Of a DNA stretch of 64,000 nucleotides, positions 54,869-64,000 are shown in pieces. This DNA comes from Rana temporaria (Eukaryota; Chordata; Amphibia; Anura; Ranidae), in assembly GCF_905171775.1 (NCBI RefSeq), contig NC_053494.1:162100101-162164100 (forward strand), given 5' to 3'. The first letter of the stretch is position 1; every line of letters starts with the position of its first letter. The notes below the pieces were generated by a model. It was not told the DNA's origin, searched no databases, and saw only the letters and a list, made by a program, of their open reading frames with translations. The translations under genes and the position numbers were made by a program.

Positions 54869-56249
54869 TATAGCAGAAAGTGAAAAATATTGTTTTGTTT
54901 TTTTCCTAATTGTCTGTCTTTTTTTTTTGTTTATATCGCAAAAATGAAAAACACAGTAGTGATCAAATACCACCAAAATAAATCTATTTTTTTTGTTGTA
55001 AAAAAATTGATATCAATTTTATTTGGGTACAGCATTGCATGACTGTGCAATTAACAGTTAAAATAGTACAGTGCCGAATAGCAAAACATGGCCTGGTCAT
55101 GAAGGGGGTAAAATCACTGCCCGTACACTGAACCAAACCAGTTTAATTTGCGAATAGCTGACAGTTTCAGCTCCAGTGAGCCGTGGTGAGGGGACTGTTT
55201 GATGCATTTTTTAGTGCGATCATCGTACATCGGCTCCCGCAGGTGTAGTTGTGGGTGGAGCGTGCTCGCGGGTCGTGCGGACTTTATGTATGTGATCGCC
55301 TAGTACAGAGGCAGAATGGGGATCTGCCTTTGTAAACAAGGTGGATCCCCATTCTGACAGATGACAGAGATCTAGTCATCGGGAACAGTGACCTCTGTCA
55401 TTTCCCAGGCAGTAAGAACACACTTTGGGAATACAGTTAACCACTTGATAGCCCCTAGTGTTAACCCCTACCCTGCCACTGTAATTTTTACATTGATTGG
55501 TGCATTTTTATAGCACTGATCAATGTAATAATGTCACTGGTCCCCAAAAAGTGTAATTTGGGTTCAGATTTGTCCACCGCAATGTCGCAGTCCTGCTAAA
55601 AAAAAAGTCCCTAAATCTATCTCAAACTTTTGCGTAAACCAATCAAACCAATCAAAAATATATAGAAGAGTATATATCGACCTAAACTGATAAAGAAATT
55701 ACTTTTTTTTACATTTTTTGGGAATATTTATTATAGCAAAAAGTAAAAAATATTGTTTTTAAAACGTTTTTTACAAAATTGCTCTTTTTTTGTTTATGGC
55801 ACAAAAATAAAATCCCCAGAGGTGATCAAATAGCACAAAAAAAAAGTTCTATTTGTGGGAAAAAAAGGACGTCAATTTTGTTTGGGTACATCGTTACACG
55901 ATCGTGCAATAGCCTGTTAAAGCGACGCAGTGCCGTATCGCAAACAATGGCCTGGTCCAATGGCAAACCCTTCCAGTGCTTAACTAGTTAACGCATGTTG
56001 CAGTGACATGCAGTGCCTTCCTGTGCACTATAAAATGCAGCATGGTATATGTTTTTGCTCACTGCACCTCACCTCTGAGTTGTATTGGAGTGCAAATGGA
56101 GAAAACGGTAACCGATGTTCTTCCAGTGCAGAAAAACAATAGTCACTGCACTATGTGTGAGCGGGCTCTAAAAATCTCATTACATCACTTGAATATGGAG
56201 ACGGCATTTGAGTGTTAGCAGTTATACATTTAGTGCCATCCAGTGTACC

Positions 56250-57185
56250 ATATAAAAATACATATCTACCTTTAGGCTTTATTTCCATGGACGTTTTTAC
56301 AGCCACTTTTTTTTGTCTTTTTTACAGCTTAAAAACGCCTGTCCATGTTTTTTTTTTCTTAGCTGGAGCTCAAAAACGCTGCGGTAGCGTTTTTGCAAGT
56401 TTTTGAGTGTTTTTGCAAATTTTTTTGCGTTTTTGAGCGTCTTTTAACGTCTGGCGTTTTTACAACTCTAATGCTGGAGCTTCAGAACGCACTGGTCCTG
56501 TTTTTTTTTTTGCAGCTTAAAAACGGCTCAGCCATCTACAGCTCAAAAACTTCATGGTGGGCATGAGGCCATAGACTAACACGGAGAGCCGTTTTTAAGC
56601 TGGATACAAGTAAACTGTATCAACTGCTGTAAATGTATACCAATGCTTCCAGAAAACAAAACGACCAAGTGTACTCACTGAGTGTTTACTATACTTTACA
56701 AATATTTTACTGTATCCAGCATGTGTCTCTTGTAAACAAAGTATTTTTTATGTGATCATGCCTCTTTTGTTATGATTGTTTTTAATACACTACTAAATTT
56801 TCTATCAGTAAAAATGGATATATTTTTACATACCTATTTCTATTTGTTGCCATTCTGGCTTAATTCCTGTCCGTATTATCCCTTGGGGCATTCTTTTCCT
56901 TACAATATGCATATTTGGGATGTGACAGGAATCACCAGGATGAGTCTCTAATTTAGATTCTCCTTTCAAATTTTCTCTTGTAAACAAAGTATGACAGGTT
57001 AAAATTGGTTCAAGAGTTGAAAAATTTTAACAAATTTTGTGGCCTCCCCTATATTTTGCACATTCAGAGAGATCACATATATATAAAATTCTAAACATTT
57101 AACTAACAAATTAAAATAAAAAATTAATAAAAATAAAAATAATTGTCACTCGTAGCTTACATACAGTCAATGATTTTGCAAAGTA
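56250..57185. other. MITE-like and A/T-rich DNA (copy B)
   Basis: Counterpart of 44070-44991. It has a small extra phrase (CAAATTTTTTTGCGTTTTTG near 56417) relative to copy A. Confidence 0.45.
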
Positions 57186-57898
57186 TATACACACAAATAG
57201 AAGAGAGGAGGGAGGAGAGGGAAAAAAACACCCCAACACTTAATTGTTCCCAAAACATGTGAGGGGAAAAACATAATGTAATTATAATTCACTTGACAAA
57301 CAGCTTGTCACTATTCAAAATACTAATATATTACTGATGGATCCAGTAGAAAAGCAAATTAATATTAGCCAATAACCTCTAGCAACACTGAACATGCCAT
57401 TATCCCAAAACAAAACCATCATAAACGCTTTTCATTTCTATTAATCCATAGAGTTGCATCAGCTGGTGTATCAAAAGCCTCTCTTGTTGCAACAATTCCA
57501 GGTAAAACATAGCATATGGCAGTTTTAAGCTTCGAACTTCAGAGGAAAAGTCTTGATACAAAGAAGCCTTTGCTCTATTTTTTAAAATGTTCTCTATACC
57601 TTGTGCCTTCTGCAAAATTTGGAGGGGGGGGGGGAGTTGGAACTCAATATACCGGTTAACTACAAAACAAAAGTGGTGAAAGCATATTTTGCAACTAGGA
57701 AGTGAGGACATTTCTCAATACATTCCACTGTATTGCCCCTTTTAGTTCCCCCAAGAACATTAACAGTTTTAATAGTATTTTCTGTTACTATTTTCTGTTA
57801 GTGGATTTCTCATATAAATATATAAGAGATGTCAGGTAGGATGGAGACTTGTCTACTCTCTAGTCACAGCTGTCCTATTTGGAACGCTGATCTCACTG
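57186..57898. other. No gene seen
   Basis: Unique right flank of the duplication. A G10 run lies near 57625; no exon or element end recognised. Confidence 0.45.
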
Positions 57899-57900
57899 TA

Positions 57901-58297
57901 ATGCTGCATACACACGATCGGAAATTCCGACAAGAAACCCGTGGATTTTTCTGACAGAATTTTGGCTCAAACTTGTGTTGCATACACACGGTCACACAAA
58001 ATTACAATACGGTGACATACAACACTACGACGAGCCCAGAAAAATAGATGTTTCCGAGCATGCGTCGACTTGATTCCGAGAATGCGTGTCTTTTTGTGCG
58101 TCGGAATTGCATACAGACGATCAGAATTTTCGACAAGAACTTTTCCTGTCTGAAAATTTGAGAACCAGCTCTCAAATTTTTCTTGGCGGAAATTCAAACA
58201 GAAAAAGGCCAATGGAGCGTACACACGGTCGGAATTTCCGACCAAAAACTCACATCAAACTTTTCTTGTTGGAATTTCCGATCGTGTGTACGTGGCA
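57901..58297. mobile_element. MITE, ATGCTGCATACACACGATCGG ends
   Basis: The left ATGCTGCATACACACGATCG and right, inverted, TGCCACGTACACACGATCGG. TA precedes the left end. Interior GGAATTTCC phrases and GCATGCGTCGACTTGATTC link it to the 9760/14260 group. Confidence 0.72.
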
Positions 58298-58858
58298 AAA
58301 GAGTCTCAGATAGTAGTAAAGACATAATGTGGGACTGAGTACTACCCCAAGTTATTAAAAAATGAGTTGCCATATTGTAAAGGGGACATGGCATCAGATA
58401 TACTTTTCATGTTACATAAATGCAGGACACGTAATAATGTGTATGCAAAATGCTCAGAGACATTTATTACTTTTCAGAAACCACATCATTCCCCTGGACG
58501 AAATCTTTATTTCCCTTTCTTCCCAGAAGGCCAGTGCTATGCTTGAACATCATGCAGGGTCAAAATCTGTTTCCTGTACAAATTCATGTAAATCCTGGTG
58601 CCTGTGCAAGAACATTTATATTCTAGGCTGTTTATACCAAGATTGTCTTACACACCCCCTGTAAACCCAATCATTTTTCCTGCCTGCTGCAGACTTTTGA
58701 CTTTTTTTCTAGACTGCATCTCTCATCTTGAATTTCCAGTAATGATTAGTAATGATAAATGTACAGTACATCTTTTTAAACAATTATACTGTTGCTGCAT
58801 ATTGTAACATGTCAGGAATGAATTCACATAGACTTGTAAAATGTCTGCTAGATTCCCT
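58298..58858. other. No gene seen
   Basis: Mixed-composition DNA without recognisable feature. Confidence 0.45.
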
Positions 58859-58859
58859 C

Positions 58860-60015
58860 TAACCTTTTGCCGCCGAGCGTACGCATATATGCGTCCTCGG
58901 CTTTCGGGGGTTATACCGGGATAATGCCCGCAGCTGCGGGGCATCTTCCCGGTACCGTTGTTTAGAGCCGGCGATTGGCTATCCAGGCATAACAACCGAT
59001 GTGGCTAAAAGCCGCTCAGTTGTTATGCCGGAGGAGCAGGAGGGGACATCCCACCTCCCGTCACTTCTCGCCGCTCTGACCGGGCCTTTCCTTCCCACCG
59101 GGAGGCCCGATCCTCGATTCGGCACCTCCAGTGTCCAGGTGCAGACTGAAACAAAGCTGTAAACAGCTTTGATTCAGTCTCCGCAATGTAAACACGAAAG
59201 CGACGTCATGAAGTCATTTCCGGGATTCTCGGCTGCCAATGGCGCCAGATTTAAAAAAGTACACAGTATTCAGAATCGCTGTTTTTGGCGATCTGAATAC
59301 TTTGAAGTGCAAAGGAGGGATCGGGGGTCTATTACTGTCATAAGGGATGTTTACATTCCTTGTGACAGCAATAAAAGTGATCAAAATGGAAAAAAAACAA
59401 AAAAAAACACAATTTAATATTATAAAAATAAATAAGATTTTATTTATTTATTTTTTAAGGCGACCCCCCTCCCTGCGAGCTCGCGCAACAAAGGCATACG
59501 GAAGTCGTGCCCGCATATGAAAACGGTGTTCAAATCACACATATGAGGAATCCCCCGCGATTGTCAGAGCGAGAGCAATAATTCTAGCACTAGACCTCCT
59601 CTGTAACTCTAACCTGGTAATCGTAAAAAAAAGTTTAAAACGTCGCCTATGGAGATTTTTAGGTACCGTAGTTTGTCGCCATTCCACGAGTGCGTGCAAT
59701 TATAAAGCGTGTCATGTTTGGTATCTATTTACTCGGCGTAACATCATATTTCATATTATACAAAAAAATTGGGCTAATTTTACTTTTTAATTTTTTTTTT
59801 ATTCATGAAAGTACATTTTTCCCAAAAAGTTGCGTTTAAAACACCGCCGCACAAATACCGTGTGACATAAAATATTGCAACAATCGCCCTTTTATTTTCT
59901 AGATTCTCTGCTAAAAAAATATATATAATGTTTGGGGGTTCTAAGTAATTTTCTAGCAAAAAATACGGATTTTAACACCAAATGTCAGAAATAGGCTTAG
60001 ACGTGAAAGGGTTAA
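58860..60015. mobile_element. DNA repeat with TTAACC(C/T)TTT ends
   Basis: The left TAACCTTTTGCCGCCGAGCG and right, inverted, TTAACCCTTTCACGTCTAAG resemble the TTAA-flanked family at 2096 in layout and likely belong to a related group. GC-rich left half, A/T-rich right half, no transposase. Confidence 0.5.
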
Positions 60016-60777
60016 CCTGATTTTCCCACCGATGTAAAATAGAACGTACAAACCTCAAACAACTTAACTGTACTATGTTTTTGGACTCTTGTTTGCTGCT
60101 GAGGTTTTAGTTTCGTCACAAGTTTACCGTTTTTAACTTCACGGTCTAACAGCTGTATCTATTTTTAGAGGAATCACAGTTTATGGAATGTGATGAAAAT
60201 TCCATACTCGAAATGTGGCCAAAATTTTCTGGAACCATTAAAACTTTGGGAAACAATTTAAAGCACTCTGAATCACAACCTGTAAAGCCATAATGTCTGG
60301 TTTTGTGGCTTCCTCTCCAAAAACCAAACCATTCTCTGTGATATTAGGGATTGAATAAATAGGTAAAATCAATCAATAAAAATATTTAAAAAAACTTTTT
60401 GGTAATAATTTTTCATGATATTATAGTAAAAATGATTCATTAACAGACTTTTAATGATAAAGATATATTTCAAGTTAAAAGGTGAATGTACAAGTGACGT
60501 GTTAATGCCACTGATCCATTTAATAGTGTCCAGCAATTTTTGTGTCACTGAAATGTGATACATGAGAGCAGTTTAGCTTTTCAAGGCGGAGTACAACAAA
60601 TTATCACACTTTTTTGTTTTTACTGAGAAATGTTATTACTATGTGAAGAAACACCACATCAGCGCGCCGATCAAGTGTTAGAGGACATGGGAAATGATCT
60701 AGAAAATTAGGAGTCTTGTTGACTGGTCCAATATGTACTGTGCCCAGAATCTTTAGATTAGGGAAATCTTTAATTCT
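60016..60777. other. No gene seen
   Basis: A/T-rich with short open frames only. Confidence 0.45.
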
Positions 60778-60820
60778 AAACTTTGATGAACAGGTTAAAC
60801 CCCTTGAAATGTGTCAGCAT
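60778..60820 (+). ncRNA. Hammerhead ribozyme-like motif 7
   Basis: TTGATGA (60783-60789; CTGATGA with C to T), a weak stem II AACAGG/CCCCTT with loop TTAAA, intact GAAA, then TGTGTC (CGCGTC with two CpG losses) and AGC. Followed by an A/T-rich TTTTTATTAATTAATGG stretch. Confidence 0.45.
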
Positions 60821-61091
60821 TTGTCTTGCATTGTGTTGTGCAGTGTTTCAAAAGTCTTCCACATTGGTCATCCAGGTCCTGGAGGTTTCAGCTTCTGTGA
60901 GTATTTTTACATATTTTTATTAATTAATGGTGAGGTAATGCACTGGACTGGTTTGAAATTGTTATTATTAAGAATTCTTATTAGTAGTGTGATAGCGGTG
61001 TGGAGAGATATAGAACAGGGCTCTGTTAAGTGCTATTAAACAGTTGGTGTGCTATAGTGTGTTATTCTGATTCTATTGTCAGTGTAGAACA

Positions 61092-61250
61092 TGGGTGCCC
61101 AACCTTTTGAAGCACGAGGGCCACTTAAGTGACTTGGTAACTGGTCGGGGGCCAAAATCAGCGGAGTGGGCGGATGGCAGGTCTGTGTACGCTCTGCATA
61201 TGCAAAGCAGACACGGACACGGACTGATCAGATTGGAGGTAGGACACAAG
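61092..61250. mobile_element. hAT-type repeat fragment
   Basis: GGGTGCCCAACCTTTTGAAG and GAGGGCCACTTAAGTG resemble the end of common vertebrate hAT repeats. Only one end is visible; it abuts the Gmr1 fossil. Confidence 0.45.
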
Positions 61251-61255
61251 TCGGT

Positions 61256-62305
61256 TTACACCTGTATGGCCTCTACCTTGCTCATTTGGGGCTTCACTAG
61301 CCCTCTACCTACAATGTATCCCAGATACTTTGCTTCCTCCACCCCAACCGCACACTTCTCCGGATTGATGGTGAACCCTGCCTTTTTCAAGGAGTCTACC
61401 ACTGCCTGAACCCGGGGAAGATGGGACTCCCAATCCGTGCTGAAAATAAATATTTCATCTAGGTAAATGGAGGCATACCGTTGGTGTGGACGCAAAGTTT
61501 TGTCCATGGTCCTTTGGAACGTGGCGGGGGCAGAGTGTAGACCAAACGGCATTCTCTTATACTGAAAGTGGCCTTTCCGGGGGAAGAGAAAGCTGTTTTC
61601 TCCCTGGCCTCCTTTGTCAGAGGAATTTGCCAGTACCCTTTTGTGAGGTCCAGTGTGGTGATGTACCTGGCAGGACCCAATCTATCAATTAGCTCATCTA
61701 CCCGTGGCATGGGGTATGCATCGAACTGGGAGACTTCGTTACGTTTTCTAAAGTCATTGCAGAAGCGGAGAGTACCATTGGGTTTGGGCACCAACACGAT
61801 CAGACTGGACCACTCGCTCTGCGACTCTTCGATGACCCCAAGCTTGAGCATCCTTTTAACCTCTCCAGACACTGCCACTCTTTGAGCTTCTGGGATGCGG
61901 TAGGGTTTAAGCCGGATTTTTACCTTGGTCTCGGTCACAATGTCATGCTCGATGACGTTGGTGAGCCAAGGCAACCCTGAAAACATGTCCCTGTTTCTTT
62001 GCAGAAACTCTTTTACTTGCTGGGTTTGGGGCCTTGTTAGGGTAGCCGCAACCTGCACCAGGTCGATCCCTACATGGTCCCCTGACTGTACCGCCACCAC
62101 CGCGGACACCGGTTCTCTGTCTCTCAAGAGCTTCAACAAATTTATGTGATAAATCTGGTAGGGTTTTCTTTTTCCTGGCTGATGTACTTTGTAGTTTACC
62201 TCACCCACTTACTCCACTACCTCAAACGGACCTTGCAACTTGGCCAAGAACTTGCTCAGCACTGTGGGTATTAGGACAGCTACCCTGTCTCCTACTTGGA
62301 ACTGA
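61256..62305 (-). pseudogene. Decayed Gmr1-like pol fragment (integrase C-end and RT)
   Basis: On the minus strand it begins with FQVGDRVAVLIPTV and a GPFEVVE module followed by a stop, then VGEVNYKVHQPGKRKPYQ, the RT fingers (WSSLIVLVPKPNGTLRF), and after a frame change near 61575 the palm with MPFGLHSAPATF and YLDEI in place of YLDDI. It stops at KYLGYIVGRGLVKPQ...VEAI. The order integrase module before RT matches the intact element at 18662. Both ends are truncated and no LTR is adjacent. Confidence 0.85.
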
Positions 62306-63694
62306 ATTAATCAGAGACTGCACTGAACCAATACAATCAGATAACTTCTGCTGGGGACAAGAGAAATAATGTTCATTGAAAGAAGCCGAATCATCCTCTA
62401 TTAACCATACCAGGGATTCAACTTGGTCACGACTGAAGGGGGGTGAGAAATCATCACTTCCACCGGGAATAAACGACAGGGCTGGCTTTACACATAACCG
62501 GATTAACGGCTGAACATCATTAAAAGACATATTAAAAAAAAAACACAGAACCCCTACCCACTACTCCCCTCAAAAGCTTTTCAGCACTGATGCAAACCAT
62601 GGGCTGGCTCTTGAGAGGAGTTATGTAGACATCAAATTCATTGATTGGTGGATGTCAGTGTGGAGGAGTAGGCATTCCTAAGCAGACGCCCTTTGTATAA
62701 GACTGCGCTAGGTAATGCCCACATGTGATGGAATGTTTCTATGACTAAAATAAATACCATAAAAGAAAGGGGTGCACTGGGGATTAAAAGGCCAGCAAAG
62801 AAGGCACTAGATCATGCTGGATGTCCTCCAACCAGAAAATGAAGTAGGCTCTATCTGGCTTGCTGCAGCTTCTAATGCATACTATGAAAAGTTTGCAGTG
62901 TGCAGTAAAATCTGAGTAAACTATTTCAGTACAGGACAGATGCTTTTTCAACTTTGGAAGACTGAGGAAAATGCTGAAGTTGAACTTTAACCTACTACAA
63001 TGTTTTTTCTGAGCAGAGTCTCGGGAATAAAATAAAAGCATTACAGTTTCATTGAGCGCATCAATTTCATCTACAAAAACTGCAGCACATTTTCAGCTAC
63101 CACATATAGCACTAATCAAGTAATATAACCCGACAATAGATACAGTATAATACACTGGGTGAGTGTCTCCTTGTGACAAGTGTTACTAGCAGGGTTACCA
63201 AGTAAAAATAAAGTAAAAAAGTCTAGGTTAAAAAACAAACACAAATGCATCCAAAGCATCCAAGGACTGTTAAGCTGCATCATATTACATTTTTGGTTTT
63301 GGGTTTAGATAAGCTTTAAAGCTGAACTTCTGGAATTATTTGTATTGCATACCTACATTGGTCCAGCTTGGGACAGAATCTTGTGCACCTTTTCAATCAC
63401 CTCCATGCCAGAGAAGTACCACAAATTTGGTGATGTCTTGACAAAGGTCAAGCCGGTAGTTTGCCTCCAATCCGGACATATGATTGCACAATTGACCTTC
63501 AATCTGGTGCCATCCCTTCTCGTGGCCAGGTTTACCCTTTGTTGGTCTCGAAGACGTTGTAAAAAGAAATGTACGTCGAGGCGCATCCTGGTCATGTCAC
63601 TTTCCGGTCATTGACTTCCGGTTTGCCAATACTACGGTGGTGGAACGCACGCCAGTTACCGAGCGGAGGCTGGGTGGCTGTGGACCTTCTAACT
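62306..63694. other. No gene recognised
   Basis: The minus frame 63353-63595 (80 aa, MTRMRLDVHFFLQRLRDQQ...) has no domain I recognise. The flank CACTTTCCGGTCATTGACTT is a phrase type common in repeats. Otherwise single-copy-looking DNA. Confidence 0.35.
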
Positions 63695-63734
63695 GGTGTT
63701 ACATGTTTCATCCCTAGTGCTGGGAAAAGTCACC
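63695..63734 (-). ncRNA. Hammerhead-like remnant 8 (minus strand)
   Basis: Minus strand: GGTG, ACTTT where CTGANGA is expected, stem II TCCC/GGGA with loop AGCACTA, TGAAA, CATGTA (decayed CGCGTA), then ACACC pairing with GGTG. Both stems and GAAA are kept but the first core box is lost, so it cannot be active. Confidence 0.35.
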
Positions 63735-64000
63735 TTAAAATGGGAGCAGCCAATTAGCATTGTTTTATTTTATTTTTAAATTAAACTGTATTACGCTGTA
63801 TGGTCCCGTTGTATGTCTATTTTTAACAGTCTACCTGTGTTGGAGAGAAGAATCTTATTGAAAAGGTTTCCAGCTACAGCTCCATTGGCATACCAGCAAG
63901 CCCACTGATCAAACAGCCTATTGTGACCTTCTTTTTAGTGAGTAGGCAACTTCATTTGGTGAGTAGGCAACTTACTCACACTCATCGGTTGATATTCACA
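63735..64000. other. No gene seen at the right edge
   Basis: A/T-rich DNA with a short direct repeat GTGAGTAGGCAACTT (about 63938-63975). Confidence 0.45.

Larger units (their letters stand above)
49950..55995. mobile_element. TTAACCACTT-family DNA, multiply invaded (copy B)
   Basis: Counterpart of 39340-43800 with the added hAT. A family right-end phrase (AACTAGTTAACGC) is at about 55982-55994. Confidence 0.6.
46591..57185 (+). repeat. Tandem duplication, copy B (about 10.6 kb)
   Basis: Same order and content as 36029-44991 with an extra hAT element (49964-51432), longer (TA)n tracts and a more complete Tc1 fossil. It ends at GCAAAGTA followed by TATACACAC, that is, without the Tc1 element that ends copy A. 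Confidence 0.9.

Noticed and set aside
63353..63595. 80-aa minus-strand frame as a gene
   Set aside because: No known domain, no upstream signals, and overlapping frames on the other strand; not supportable.

Overview
This is non-coding DNA from a vertebrate, very probably an anuran amphibian, and a ranid frog fits best. The grounds are Tc1-like elements with long IR/DR ends, a Gmr1-type Ty3/gypsy element, a CR1-like LINE tail, and dozens of short palindromic DNA transposons of types I recall from ranid assemblies (ends such as GGCCGCGTACACACGG, TTAACCACTTGCC, GGCCCGGATTCAC). The species is an inference; no host protein-coding exon, tRNA or rRNA gene could be recognised. Nearly everything with structure is a mobile element, and the long A/T-rich stretches between them look like intron or intergenic DNA, three of which have the texture of conserved non-coding elements.

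Layout. 0-18.6 kb: MITEs, a TTAA-flanked element with a second transposon inside it (2.1-3.8 kb), an L2/Rex-like LINE tail (5.6 kb), a CR1-like LINE tail broken by three DNA elements (12.4-15.0 kb), and a Tc1 fossil split by a hAT element (16.6-18.6 kb). 18.66-24.09 kb: an almost intact LTR retrotransposon with 438-bp LTRs that look identical. Its order is gag-protease-integrase-RT-RNase H, the Gmr1 arrangement, and its capsid region resembles the SCAN domain. 24-36 kb: hAT, TTAA and foldback MITEs, two Tc1 fossils and a U6 snRNA pseudogene. 36.03-57.19 kb: a recent direct duplication (copy A 36029-44991, copy B 46591-57185) whose junction is a Tc1 transposon with an uninterrupted 340-aa DD34E transposase. 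Copy B also carries a 1469-bp hAT insertion full of a 21-bp minisatellite; copy A keeps the empty site. 57-64 kb: more MITEs and a decayed, inverted fragment of the same Gmr1 family (61.26-62.3 kb).

The most interesting recurring signal is a set of eight dispersed sequences (nine counting the duplicate) that fit the hammerhead ribozyme layout: CTGANGA, a hairpin, GAAA, a short ACGCGT-like stem III and a cleavage triplet, with short flanking arms that pair in several of them. They occur on both strands, most show CpG decay, and several are followed by an AATAAA-like tail, as expected for Penelope-like or retrozyme-type retroelements.

Target-site duplications and empty sites give relative ages: hAT after Tc1 (16.8 kb), TTAA MITE after Tc1 (30.8 kb), hAT after or allelic with the tandem duplication (50 kb), Gmr1 after a (TA)n tract (18.66 kb). 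The 36-57 kb duplication could be a real segmental duplication or two haplotypes placed in tandem by the assembler; both readings are given.
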